DNA of 64,000 nt from Siphonodentalium dalli (GCA_032622095.1 CP136066.1:195724816-195788815), one strand, 5' to 3'. Positions 32,320 to 44,402 are shown, counted from the first letter of the stretch. The notes: generated from the letters alone by a model not told the origin. Made by a program: numbers and translations.

Positions 32320-33440
32320 ACACATCCATCTTGATTATGAACCTTTGATACATATCGGCATAACATTGACTTTCAAAACAAATGAGAGTGAACATGTGAC
32401 ATGATGGAAGGAAAAGTACTCGCAGAGCAAATAGACGAATTAAATTTTTAAAATAATTTTATTAGATTTTAAGGGTTGGTTAGTACAATCAATATTACAC
32501 AGACACTTTCAGAAGCAGATGGGTGTTGTCTCTGCACTGTGTTCTACATATATAGGAGACGGGAAATTCTTCATTATAAAGGTCCATCTTTTTATTCGCA
32601 TCTGGTCTGGCCCTTACAGCTACATGTAACCAACGGATAAAAGATATTTATGAAACGGGCGAAACTTGGGTCGCCTGCGAGCTGACATTCCAACACTCAC
32701 TATTTCGAAGTGTTGTCACAAAAGGAATATCACTCAAAAAAGGTGTAAACTGGGTCTCACTATGAAAATGTATTTCACGTGGATCGAAGATGGTGTGAAA
32801 GCTCCACTCATTTCAAATCAGCGGAAAAGATATTTGCCCATTCTCAAGAACTATGTTGGTTAGAAATAAAGTCTATAACCAAATTAGTAGCAATACATTT
32901 AAGAACTCATGCAACAATTTGTGTATTATCAACATGATTCATGCGGTATTCGCGAGGGATCAAAGAGCCAGAGGGTGATACCTTGCCTCACCTTATGCAA
33001 ACTAGTAAATAGCAGAACAGTTTCCAGTCAATTACAATATATAACTATAGCGGAATCCAAAACTGACCTGCTTGACATATTTGAATGTAGAGATGGCACG
33101 ATTGGTTCAAAGAGCATAGCCTTGTCAAGATTGCATAAATTAGAAATTAAAATGAAATAATGCAGGTGATCTTTTAATTGAATACAAAAAGCAGACGAAG
33201 ATGGGTTAAATTATACTGAATTATACGGGATATTCATGAATGAGAAATATTTTAAAACCATGTTTTAATTAAGATGTCTCCATTCATAATACATTTGGTC
33301 ACAGCTATAGGTGACTATAAGACTTGATAAATATGATAACATCACACCATTTTGATATTAACTCGCTTTTTTAAACTCTCCATGTGCTTAGTCATTAATA
33401 TGCGTCGTCTCCACCAATAGGCAACAGATTGTTCCTCAGT
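32320..33440. repeat. Duplicated region P3, copy 1
   Basis: Resumes homology with locus 2 (44,901 onward) at cacatccatcttgattatga. It includes atgggtgttgtctctgcact and the coding-relic segment at 32,909-33,160 (ITIAESKTDLLDIFECRD), whose relatives are at 9,990 and 45,480. Collinear up to the shared cttagtca block near 33,390. Confidence 0.9.
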
Positions 33441-33764
33441 CATTTCATTTATAATGTTTCTTAGTTATGATATCAGAATTAAGGTTACGGTTCATTTTAT
33501 TTTCGCGATCTCTCCAAATCAACGAGCCCACTCCAAGAATCATATCTACCAGTGGATCATAATTCTCAGCAGTTGTTAGGTTAGGGTTCTTTTTCTCGGT
33601 ATAACTTGTTGAGCAGGCTCCAAAATCAATGAGTCTGAGACTACTTTGAAACATCTACCGGTGGATCAGTTATTTTGCAATATATCGTCGTTGAGTATTG
33701 TCCTCAATACGGCTGAAAGGATGTTCCTCCTATTAATAACAGTATTATGCAGTGGATAAGTGCC
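33441..33764. other. No gene seen
   Basis: Unique sequence between P3 and the fold-back element. Contains two copies of accggtggatcagtt-like / accagtggatcataatt sequence (33,549 and 33,657). No supported reading frame. Confidence 0.4.
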
Positions 33765-34426
33765 GTCTATATCTATTTAACGATAAAGAGCGTTATGTGC
33801 TATTTTTCCCCGATACGGTAAACATAAAGAGCGTTTAGTTTACAACGGTGTGGAAATCGAGATAATGCACTGAATTTGGTGGAAATAGCTTTGTGAATAC
33901 CGACACGAATATATAATTTGCGGACATTGAGATTGCTATACGTATCAGCCAAATTCGATACCCGGTACCTGGAATGAAACTATAGGCTACATCACTCGAT
34001 ACAAATATAGTGTTAACTTAAAGTTGCACATAAAAATAAATATTCCTTCAAAGTAAGTAACAATTGTCGAATCCAAACGGAAATGGCTAATTTGCAACTC
34101 AACAGTAGAGTCTGCAATTTGGTGTTTGTGATAATGTAAATTATAGGTCGAAAAATACAAGTACTGCCGGTAACCGGCGTCAAAGCAATTATATAGCTGT
34201 GATTTCAATTTTCCAAACATACCGGTACGTGAGTGAGATAGACGCCGTCTATTAAAAACGTTTGAACAGACTTTAATAATTGACGCTCTTTATTCATACC
34301 TTAGGAGGAACAGACTAATAATGGACGCTCTTTATTAAATTTATCTACAGTACAGGAAACTGGCCTCAAACTACATTATTTCAGTGATTTGATCTATTAT
34401 CCTACTTAAAGCGGGACAGAGTCTGT
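33765..34426. mobile_element. Fold-back element with paired ATAAAGAGCG ends, copy 1
   Basis: The left end has ataaagagcg at 33,783 and 33,824 (41 bp apart); the right end has the inverse cgctctttat at 34,284 and 34,326 (42 bp apart). The same arrangement is seen at 46,502/46,543 and 47,068/47,110. Shared sequence between the two copies runs from gtctatatctat to gggacagagtctgt. No ORF inside is convincing. Paired, inversely oriented short motifs at both ends suggest a non-autonomous DNA element with duplicated transposase-binding sites. Confidence 0.8.
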
Positions 34427-34660
34427 ACCATCATAATATAAACAAACACCAGAAAAGTAACTTTTTATGCTTTTGTTTACATAACAATGGTCAAACAGAT
34501 GACAATAACATACTGTTTATGCGATATTTCTTATTTGTATACGGACAAAGTCTGTCTACATTTTGATGTTCTTTCTGTTTGTGGCGGTTTTTGACGGGTA
34601 TAAATATTTTCACAGGATACCCACCGCCAAGGCCAACCGTACCTTTAACCAGAAAGTTTG
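34427..34660. repeat. Dispersed repeat family C
   Basis: Almost identical to 52,430-52,655 from accatcataatataaacaaa to gccaaccgtacctttaa, and related to 9,440 and 54,315. The 3' part forms a hairpin-like pair gtggcggtttttgacgggta / tacccaccgccaa. In both good copies it directly follows a cgctctttat end, so it may be part of the fold-back family. Confidence 0.82.
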
Positions 34661-34850
34661 CAACTTGATGTAAAATGCCAGCGATACATCCTCGGAACAA
34701 CCACTCCAGATGTTGGAGTAGTTGCTGCACCAGCAGGTTTCTTTGGTAACGTTCCTTTCAACGAATTACAAGCATTTACTATTTTGTTGGTGGAATCATT
34801 TCCATAATGTTTTTGCCCAATAAATCATCCCGAATAATGTATAAATATTT

Positions 34851-36667
34851 ACTTGACTATTAATGGCATTTTTAATTAAAAACCTAAAACTAATTGGTTC
34901 TGCCAGAATATATTATGGCAACAGTAATTCATTTGTTCAATCATCGCTGGTCAAGATTAATTAGTAATATTTTAAATATTGACATTTATACGCTCTTTAT
35001 GTTGCGATAATTAAAATCTGAAATTCATAGACAGGTATAATTCATTTCTTTCAAAATTAAGTAAATTTTATTCTGAAAATAGTCTTTTCAGATGTTCAAA
35101 ATACCGACAACACTGAGGGTACAAGTTGTACTGACGCTCAGCATACTGATGACAGTATTACTGTTCAGAATCAAATCACAAACAATACTGTTTGTACAAC
35201 TACAAGTTGTACTGATGAATGTCATAATGCTAGTAACAGTGGCAGTTCCATTCGGCCACTCACTTATGTTGGAGACATAGAAATGATAGAAGATACCCCT
35301 GGAGACGGTGCAATAATAAAATACAGTGATGTAGTAAATAATGATGTACTTTTGACAAGCACCATTGGCACATGTGAAGATGATTACATTGACAATACAT
35401 ATGATTACGGTTCCCAAAGTAACCTGTTCCCTGTTGACATCTCAAATTAAATGGTTGTCGACCGGGCTCTTGACATCTTATGAGAAAAGTTGTCAAGAGC
35501 ATACAAAATTCTATAACCAGTTTGGAAAAACAAACAGGCGACATCTCGGAAAGGGTGTCGAAAATAGAGACTAATGTTCAAAAGAAAGGCATATGACACC
35601 CCTCATAATCAATATACTGCAAAAATGCAGTGCAATATTGTCAATGAAAGTACAAGTAAAAATAATGATGTAGTGGCTGCAATTCCAACAAGTGCCACAG
35701 CAGCCACACACCATGTTACTGTTACAGAACCATATATGCCACTACTAACCACTGGCAACCCGGTGGTAATTGGATCAGATGATCCACTGCACCCTGTTAA
35801 AATGGGTGTTTATGACTACCAATCACTATTCAGACATGCAAATAGCCCAAAACAGATGCTATTCAAAATGTTGAAAGTTTTTTTTTTACAAAGGAAGAAT
35901 TGAATTGTTCTATGCAATCGATATACATACATATGAGAAAGCAATACCACACCCTGGCAAACATGCATGACAACAAGTTTAATGAATGGGTGAATGATAA
36001 ATGCAGGCACACCAAAGTGAAAAAAGATTAAATGAATTGATTATCTTACCTTGCACCTGTTCTGTGAGACCGCTTCCAAAATTTCAAACAACCTGTTAGA
36101 ATCGAAAAACGCGACCACTCTATTCCACGGTTCACGCCGAAAAGAACGCGTAGGAATTCGCTATGAAGTCACCCAGGTTTCTGATTGAATGACGTGAATG
36201 AAAAGTTTGGGGAACCCGAAGGGTTCAAATTTATACAAATAAATTTTAGCCAAATGTGATAATTATAATTTATAGCCAAAGGTGATATGTATGTTTCATC
36301 ATGAGCTATGAATAAAACTTCAACTTCAAACAGCACAACGTACAAATGTGACAAAATGGTCTCATTTCTACGAACTATATATTTGTATTCGGTATTTGCG
36401 CGTGATCGTGGAAGAATCAAATTTTCACGAAGTGCTTATACGTAATGACGAAACAGGGCGCTTCGAGTTGCCACAATTTTCGCCCCTTCAACGCCGTGCA
36501 ATTAAAGGGGGGGGGGCTAAATCCGGACATGTATGGGGCTATCTTTTATAATGAACAGAATTATATAACAAATGAATTAATTTGAGCCATTAATTAGTGC
36601 AAGATACGCTCACGTGCTCTATGAATGATGCAAACAACATGATATTGTAATAAAAATGAATTTATGA
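34851..36667. repeat. Segmental duplication P1, copy 2
   Basis: Direct repeat of 3,877-5,716. It lacks exon 1 of the BEN gene. It ends at gaatttatga, where it joins the family-A element copy 4 through the shared gatatcatg; the junction has no extra bases. Confidence 0.95.
35092..36027 (+). pseudogene. BEN-domain gene, 3' half, duplicated copy
   Basis: Homologous to 4,120-5,074. The frame after the cttttcag acceptor runs to a TAA at 35,448. Compared with copy 1 it has 13-bp and 8-bp deletions near 35,460-35,490, but keeps a better-preserved stretch at 35,574-35,903, including ESTSKNNDVVAAIPTS, YQSLFRHANSPKQMLFKML, and the same run of ten T before TKEELNCSMQSIYIHMRKQY. The shared T-run frame break predates the duplication, so the parental exon was probably already inactive or uses a frame I do not see. 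No first exon is present, so expression is unlikely. Confidence 0.65.
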
Positions 36668-39111
36668 TATCATGAATGAATTTGGTGATGTCTTAGACCT
36701 CATCAATAACTTCGTAAGCTTTATTTCAGAATTCCAGCAAATATCTAATAGTCTTGTAGAATTTCCAGATATTGATGATTATTTTCACAAATTTAGAGAG
36801 CGTCGTTCGATTAGAGAACTTAAAAAGATCCTCATACTTTGCCTATACCATAATATTGGTTTCAGGCTTTTTGATAGGATATAAGATGAATATTTACTAT
36901 TATGCATCAAAGAACAGACATCTTTAATAAGTAAAGTATTTAATTTTGTGCCATGGTCTTTACCCGAAGACCTCCTGCAAGTTATTGAGATGGGACCTAA
37001 TTTCATGACGCCATTACAAGGAAATCCTAAAACCCTTGCTGATACAATTAAAAAGGAAACATACCGAGCCATCGAACGGGTCAACAGATTAACCATAAAC
37101 ATGTCTTCCGCTTATAAGGTCCAGCCTAATAAGTCCACTAACCCTATAACTCATACACACATTCTTCATCCTGATCTACCCTCCAAAAATGTACAGGGTA
37201 CAATCGATGTTATTAGTGACTTAAAGGAAGATTTTGTCATGAATTCTGAGATGTCCATTCATAACAAAAATGTTAATCAAAATCAAGTTAAACGCTTCAA
37301 TACATTTTGGAGTTGGCCAGATGTTGTAGTGGCCCCTGCAGATAAAGGTTTGGGGCTTTCTATTAATACAGTAGATTGGTACGTTAGTGAATATAAAAGG
37401 CAACTGGCAGATGATACAACTTACAAAGAGGTACCATATGCACTTATGCACAATATTATATCACAAGGCATTGAAGAAATTGACAGAATAGCCTATAAAT
37501 ATAGGAACAGTACTATTACTTAACTTAACAACGTAATAAATTAATTGGAATAAAATCCGAAGACATCATAATGCCATCATTAAACATTTCTCAAAAATCC
37601 ATAAACGTAAAACTGTGCCTTCCCATGCTAACTAACATAGTTTAACTGAAAGGCCGATTTGTAACGGATATTCAGCCATTTGACTTTGAAAGCCTATATA
37701 ACGGGTGAGGAACGAGGATATGTATAATGCTTTCAATTTTTTAAGATCCATTCTTAATATAGATGATAACCACTATAACTTTATGGTCGACCTCTTTGAA
37801 TTTATCCAGAAGTTTTCTTTTTTCCACGTTGGTTTCAGCAAGCTGTACCAACAAATTGACGGGTTAGCAATGGGTGCATAGGCGGCTAACCTCGTACTCC
37901 TAAAGAGTGCGGCAGATGATACAACTTACAAAGAGGTACCATATGCACTTATGCACAATATTATATCACAAGGCATTGAAGAAATTGACAGAATAGCCTA
38001 TAAATATAGGAACAGTACTATTACTTAACTTAACAACGTAATAAATTAATTGGAATAAAATCCGAAGACATCATAATGCCATCATTAAACATTTCTCAAA
38101 AATCCATAAACGTAAAACTGTGCCTTCCCATGCTAACTAACATAGTTTAACTGAAAGGCCGATTTGTAACGGATATTCAGCCATTTGACTTTGAAAGCCT
38201 ATATAACGGGTGAGGAACGAGGATATGTATAATGCTTTCAATTTTTTAAGATCCATTCTTAATATAGATGATAACCACTATAACTTTATGGTCGACCTCT
38301 TTGAATTTATCCAGAAGTTTTCTTTTTTCCACGTTGGTTTCAGCAAGCTGTACCAACAAATTGACGGGTTAGCAATGGGTGCATAGGCGGCTAACCTCGT
38401 ACTCCTAAAGAGTGAATATTACATGTTTATGAACAACATTATTATGGATCATAATAAATATTTTTAAGGTACATTGATGACAGTACATTATGTGTTGAAA
38501 TTGAACCTAGACTTCTAAGCCTCTTTATTAACATAATCAAAATATTAAATACCCTAACCACATTAACATAGAATTGGAAGTTAGCAAATTTTGTACAAAA
38601 TTCCTAGATTTAACTATATCTATTAACCATGCTATGTTCTTCGAAAATAAACTACATGTTAGGTTATACCAGAAAGCATACAACACATACTCCTATACTC
38701 ATTATAAATCAAACCACCCCTCATATATTAGCTGGAATTATTAAAACAGAATGCCACAGATATTTTAGAAATAGCACTGACATTTCAGACAATGATTTGT
38801 ATATGTAACTCTTTGTTAACAGACTATTGAAATGTGGTTACCCCTTGTCATTTATCACAAGACATCTTATTAAATACGATGATATAGTTCATATAGATTT
38901 TTTTGGAGTGAAACTTAATACAACTCCTTATAAGAAATGCAATGCCACAATAAAGTATTGTCAGTCAACCAAGTCGCATATACCTATTAGGAGAAATGTT
39001 CTTTGTGTTGTACCTAACAGTCGTATAGGCTGTGAAATGGGCAAGAAACTTCACCTTCGGGCACTCACTAAAAAGAGACTCCATGGGAAATTGACTCCAC
39101 ATTTTCATTAG
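36668..39111 (+). pseudogene. Penelope-like reverse transcriptase, family A copy 4, 5'-truncated and rearranged
   Basis: Begins at atcatgaatgaatttggtga, lacking the first ~90 residues of the array copies. An open stretch at 36,948-37,523 holds the DKG block. About 170 bp before motif A are deleted (37,680). A 505-bp segment is then tandemly duplicated (37,406-37,910 and 37,911-38,415). The shared amber codon in motif B is at 37,879 and again at 38,384. Near 38,560-38,640 this copy retains bases lost in copies 1-3 (NIELEVSKFCTKFLDLTISI). It ends with ALTKKRLHGKLTPHFH and TAG 39,109-39,111. Confidence 0.9.
37406..38415. repeat. 505-bp tandem duplication inside family A copy 4
   Basis: Two direct copies, each beginning ggcagatgatacaacttaca and ending ctcctaaagagtg-. 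They are indistinguishable by eye, so the event is recent. It duplicates part of the DKG block through motif B. Confidence 0.95.
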
Positions 39112-39513
39112 CAATTGTGGCATTACTAACAAGGAGCCTTTAGCATTATGTTTTCCTTGATAACTCCACTCAATTGTATGAAAACATTAGATAAAGCAAT
39201 GTAACTACTTAATTAAAATTAATAACTTCAATTACCTTCACATGTCTATTATTATAGTACAGCTACCAATTTGCATTTATATGTTGACATGGCATTATTT
39301 TAACTCAGCTACCAATTAAATTTAATTCTAACTTGTCTACCAATTTACATATGTATTTTGGCATGTTATTAATTAATTAACCCTGTTTTAATCATTTTAA
39401 TTTGTAAACCTTAACCTTGCCCTAATCGCTTGTAACTAAATTGTCTTGGGTAAACAAAACCCTTTTTGAAATCCTGACAAACCCATAGGACTCTTTCGTT
39501 TTTGTTTTGTAGT

Positions 39514-39935
39514 ATGAATTCCTGGTCAGACGAGGTGGTAAACTACATTACCAGCCAACACAATGTTGAAGTTCATTACTATACGCCCGATGAGCTACTA
39601 AATCTTACCTATCTGGTATTACCCGTATAAAAGATTCGATATCAGTCCTGGATAAGGATCTTAATGTGTTCTGGCTCCACAGAATTAAAGCTGGGAGCAA
39701 CTTCATCTTTTATGTTGGATACCACCATAGAACAATCGACTTTTGTCCAATTCGAGATTTCAATGTTTTTATCCACAAAAAGACCAGCAACATTACATTA
39801 AGGATTTCTATGGCAGAGAACAGAATCTGCAGGATATTCTTAAAAGACATGTACATTAACCTCAAGATTAGTGTCCTTTATCGCATCTACCGATACTATT
39901 TCTTCATGGACATAAACTTCGGAGAAGAGATGTAA
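39514..39935 (+). pseudogene. ORF2 of Penelope-like family A, copy 4 element
   Basis: ATG 39,514 after ttttgttttgtag. Apart from a one-base deletion at about 39,605 (aatcttacctat against gatctttaccta), the frame is open to TAA 39,933-39,935, giving ~140 codons. It preserves the segment lost in the copy at 22,059 (VLYRIYRYYFFMDINFGEEM). It has no in-frame stop at the site of the TAG found at 22,182, so that TAG is private to the other copy. This is the best source for the family-A ORF2 sequence. Confidence 0.78.
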
Positions 39936-40992
39936 CTTTCTCCTAATTTGAACATTAACTTACCTTACGATCAGTGTCCATACTTAGTTTTATTGCCATT
40001 ACTTTCCTGGACATTTACTTTTAATTAAGATTGTATGCCTAATTTTAAATTTGAATATTAAGTTACCTTAAAATCAGTGTCCATATTTAATTGTATTGAC
40101 ATTACATTCGTGGACATTTGCTTTGAAATAAGACTGGATACATAATTTCGGATATTAAATTTAAATAACAAAATCTTTTCCTTTTACAATTAATTTAAAT
40201 TCTTATCAGTGTTGTTATCATAGATACTGACTAATTATTCTTAAATACTTTAATTTGATAAGAATTTAATCTTTTATGCTGTATACCACCATAGAACAAT
40301 CGACTTTCGTCCAGTTCCAGACTTTAATGTCTTTATCCACAAAAATACCAGCAACATTACATTAAGGATTTCTATGGCAGAGAACAGAATCTTAAAAGAC
40401 ATGTACATTAACCTCAAGATTTGTGTCCTTTATCGCATCTACCGATACTATTTCTTCATGGACATATACTTCGGAGAAGAAATGTAACTTCCTCCTAATT
40501 TGAACATTATCTTACCTTAAGATCAGTGGCCATACTTAATTTATTGCCATTACTTTCCTGGACATTTACTTTTAATTAAGATTGTATGCCTAATTTTAAA
40601 TCTGAATATTAAATTACCTTAAAATCAGTGTCCATATTTAATTGTATTGACATTACATTCTAGGACATTTACTTTGAAATAAGACTGGATACATAATTTT
40701 GGATATTTAATTTAAATAACAAAATCTTTTTCTTTTACAATTAATTTAAATTCTTATCAGTGCTATCATAGATACTGACACTAATTCTTAAATACTTTAA
40801 TTTGATACGAATTTAATCTTTTATGTTGCATACCACCATAGAACAATCGACTTTCGTCCAGTTCGAGCAAGGATTTCTATGACAGAGAACAGAATCTTAA
40901 AAGACATGTACATTAACCTCAAGATTTGTGTCCTTTATCGCATCTACCGATACTATTTCTTCATAGACATAAACTTCGGAGAAGAAATGTAA
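39714..40992. repeat. Tandem amplification of ORF2 3' half plus flank, three units
   Basis: The stretch from ggataccaccatagaacaat through gagaagaaatgtaac and the following ~350 bp occurs at 39,714, ~40,278 and ~40,826. The second and third units carry internal deletions in the ORF2 part (loss of the RICRRF segment; the third also loses ~60 bp). Not amplified in the 22-kb copy. Confidence 0.9.
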
Positions 40993-42957
40993 CTTCCTCC
41001 TAATTTGAACATTAACTTACCTTAAGATCAGTGGCCATACTTATTGTATTGCCATTACTTTCCTGGATATTTACTTTTAATTAAGATTGTATGCCTAATT
41101 TTAAATCTGAATATTAAATTACCTTAAAATCAGTGTCCAAAATTATAACCAAAATTGTTGTTTTATGTTTTGTTTTAATTTTATAGCTACCATGGCATGT
41201 ATGCCATATACGGGTTATTGGTTGGGCCATTTGTGGACGAGCTAACCTTGTACAACTTCTTGCGAGTAAAGGCCGAAAAGTTTGTTCATATGCTTAATAT
41301 GGCACGGTTAGCAACTTGCATCTGAGGATGATCCTATTGGTTTTATTCATCTTTTGACCTTTCAAAACTTTTACCTCTTTGGTCTTTGAAATTATTAAGT
41401 TTTACCTTTTCCTTAAATTAATTTTGTTTAGGGCTTTTGATTTTAATTAACCTCTTTCGACAAGTACATGCCAAATTCTTTCAAGCCGCTCCAAGATCTT
41501 GCTCTTCGATTCTAATTTTTTTTACAAGAACACGAGGAACACAGTGTCTGCACGTGATTGGGACCCTGAACCTAATATATCCCCCCTTCTTTCAAATACT
41601 TTGCAGACAGTCTCCTCTTGTCCTTGTCATCCAACACATTTTTGCACCGCCAATATTTTGGTCAACTTGCCAGTGCATTACTCTTACTTGGTTTCTGTCA
41701 TTCTAGTGTGCTAGGTTTGGAATTGCTTACCCTGGAACTCGTGTTACCTGGTCAGACACCACTTATCTAAATTGGTTACACATAAAAACAAGTTACATCT
41801 GTGTTCCATTATCAAGTTGACGGAAAACTGTTTCAGCAAACCATGCATAGTTGAGATACAATGCAACAGAAACATGTTAAGCCGTATGCCATGTCAGAAG
41901 TGAATGCCAGACAATTAATTGTATATGCTATTTAATTTAATTAAAAATACAATATATTAGCAGGAACTTTGAAATTTTGAATGGACTATCAGTCATTTCA
42001 GAATAATATTTAGTTGAACCTCCAGTAGGTTTGACTGAGGAAATCCGCTGGCATGTGTCCACCAAATAGAGGACGTTACAACATGTTTAAACCAATTTAA
42101 CAAAATTGACAAGGCAAATAAAACACCTTTTGGAAATCTCTCTACGGTGTTTCAGCCAAATCAAAGCAATTCAGAAACAGCAACCAATGACATGCGAGAC
42201 TTCCGTGTTTTCAGCCATTTTGACAAATTCTAGTTGACGATTTTAGCACACTAACTAACCATGGCTGGTTAAGTAATTGTAGTGTAGTTTAGTCAATATT
42301 GGAGATAGTCTCAATGCAATTGTACCAGATGCTCATGTTACCATAACTGTTGAAAAGCAAGTCTCACGATGAACAAAATTGGATGGTGATGATCCGAGGG
42401 GAATAATTTTCCATGAAATGACTGAAGCCAGTGGTCAGGCAGCTATCAAATTCAAGTGGCAATCATTTTGTATTTGCGGTGTAATATATATATATACAAA
42501 CTGCAGACATTTGGGGTGGTCAATTCCTGGAAATTGGGTTGATGAATTAATGAGGGTATTGTGCAGTTCAACATGGATTCTTCTAAATTGGACATTGTTT
42601 TTTATCATGACCCTCAGTACAATCATAGGTTGGTGTATCATGTAGGCTCTTAAAGTTAAGCACATAAATGCCATGCTCTATTAATTATCTGACCCATTGT
42701 GATTATATGTGGAGTTGCGACATCAGTTGGAATTGCACTTTGCTGTCTCCGAAATGAGTTGTTTAATAACATTGTAACCAATAATGAATTAGAAGACATC
42801 CTGAATGTAAGATATCTGAAAAGGTATCTAATCAATTTGACTTCTTCCACATAAACAGTAATACTAATAATAAAAGTGCATCACATCCCATATATGATGC
42901 TAATTAATCATTCAGCCACCAGTAAGGTTGGCATTGTAAACAAAATAAAAGGTCGCT
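40993..42957. other. Family-A 3' region, locus 2; no intact gene
   Basis: Equivalent to 22,930-25,147. It carries the conserved segment ctaccatggcatgtatgcca (41,187), acttcttgcgagtaaaggcc (41,258) and the coding relics HYQVDGKLFQQTMHS (~41,815, now with a TGA) and SEVNARQLIVYAI. The hydrophobic open frames near 41,437-41,714 and 42,379-42,645 are not supported. Confidence 0.5.
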
Positions 42958-43445
42958 GACCAAAATGTCCCCCGATGAAGGTGGCAGGTTTGAAGGATTT
43001 GTGGGTTTCAGATCACTATATAGGAATTGATTACACCAATATAATACAAAGTGCATTTTCACTTAAATGTTGAGAATGATCAATAACTCTAAAATATATA
43101 CTCAAAATCGCAGGTTCTCATGCTGGATGACATATGTGCCAAGTTTAAAAGAAGTTAACTGGAAAATGACGGAATACAGGTTCGGGCAAAAAATGCGTTC
43201 CAGGATGTACTATTCTGTCGAAAAAGGGAAATAACTCCCCCCAAAATGAATCTGACTAACTCAAAATCGCAGGTTCCCATGCTGGTTGACATCTGTGCCA
43301 GGATTTAAAATAATATACCGGACAATGACGAAATACAGGTTCGGACATAATATGCGTCCCTGGATGCACGATTCGATGTCGAAACGGGCGATACCCCCGC
43401 CAAAATGAGTCCGACCGAACTCAAAATCGCAGGTTCTCAACTGGT
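42958..43445. repeat. Dispersed repeat family E, copy 4
   Basis: Paralogue of 25,148-25,740, with single copies of the blocks duplicated there. Contains gtcgaaaaagggaaataact and three spaced actcaaaatcgcaggttc units, showing an internal ~150-bp repeat structure. Confidence 0.7.
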
Positions 43446-43812
43446 CGAGACTTCACAAATGAATTATCTTGCACAAAAGGAAAAATGTGATAAAATTACA
43501 ATTTCAAATATTAAATGAAAAATTTAAAACGCATTGTTTTGGACGAACATGTGACAACAGAATACGAGACTCAAAGTTGTACATCGCATCGGTTTGATTG
43601 AGAGAAAAAAAACTAAATATTCATCGGCCTATATCCAAAATTTTACAGTCAAAAGATAAACCTAAAAACGTGATCATTTTAAATGTGGTTTGAAATTGAA
43701 ACAAACTATAAATAAAGACGATATGGAGATTTGGAACATCAAAACATAAACCTTGAAAAAAAGAATTATCTTTATTCGCATATTCAACACACGAAAAGGC
43801 CCTCTTTATCAA

Positions 43813-44142
43813 CTAGAGACAAGTGAGATATGCTTCGTGAAAACAGTACCACACCAAAACAAATATCTGTAAATATGAACAAGGTAAATAAGACGTATCC
43901 TGATGAATAAGCTTAACAAACTTCCCATAGCCTCTCCCAAATACAAACTCGTGCAAAGACAGTTGATCAACATGTATGGAGATTCTATTACCTGCCATGA
44001 CAGATTGAATGTCATATATGATTGACTGCAGAGAAATTGTACTCTGTTCCACCAACTGAGAGAAGTATTCCTTTAAATTTAACAAATAATTTAACACAAA
44101 GTTCAGAGAGATTGATGAAACATACCTAGACACCCATGTCAA
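43813..44142 (-). CDS. Unrecognised exon-like ORF, copy 2
   Basis: Longer minus-strand version of 26,139-26,339 (109 codons) sharing QSIIYDIQSVMAGNRISIHV and HEFVFGRGYGKFVKLI. Its 3' part differs because of an indel near 43,905. No domain recognised; no initiator context or splice sites clearly seen. Confidence 0.25.
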   Translation of the reverse strand: MTWVSRYVSSISLNFVLNYLLNLKEYFSQLVEQSTISLQSIIYDIQSVMAGNRISIHVDQLSLHEFVFGRGYGKFVKLIHQDTSYLPCSYLQIFVLVWYCFHEAYLTCL

Positions 44143-44402
44143 TCAAGTTTTATCAAACTTCTTCACTAAAGATATACAACCCATTTTCAAATGTGAAAAG
44201 AAAGAAACGAATATGAAGCATCAACCTAAATTTAGACGAAAAAAAAACCTGAAATAGTATTGAAAAAGAGAAACTTGATAGTTCAGTTGGAATTCTTAAA
44301 ACCTGGAAACTTCAGATAATTTGATGTTGCATGGCTCATTGTATATTGATTCAGTCTAAAATCAATATGCATTTCAGAAAGAACCTAGAACATATTACAA
44401 AA

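Larger units (their letters stand above)
26648..32320 (+). mobile_element. Penelope-like element, family B, with inverted terminal repeats
   Basis: About 5.7 kb inserted between paralogous regions P2 and P3; in the other locus 44,402-44,900 occupies this place. It is bounded by inverted repeats (26,679-26,814 and 32,151-32,286), and contains a 54-bp tandem repeat, an intact 820-codon RT ORF and a homologous ORF2. Inverted or tandem LTR-like ends are known for Penelope-like elements. No clear target-site duplication is visible, and the ~500-bp difference at the empty locus means a deletion or later rearrangement accompanied or followed insertion. Confidence 0.85.
39112..44402. repeat. Duplicated region P2, copy 2
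   Basis: Collinear with 21,704-26,648. It has an extra tandem amplification of the ORF2 3' half (39,714-40,992) and lacks the 169-bp and 94-bp tandem duplications of copy 1. Confidence 0.93.

Noticed and set aside
26648-32320. GIY-YIG endonuclease at either end of the Penelope-like protein, or a permuted N-terminal one
   Set aside because: Neither terminus of the 820-residue ORF nor the flanking frames show GIY...YIG or a Cys/His cluster.
26648-32320. Hammerhead ribozyme in the Penelope-like ends
   Set aside because: No CTGATGA...GAAA core in either orientation within the arms or 3' regions that I could find by eye.
31837-32334. 165-codon ORF in the family-B 3' region
   Set aside because: Runs into the right inverted repeat and its mononucleotide C tract; not preserved in the left arm.
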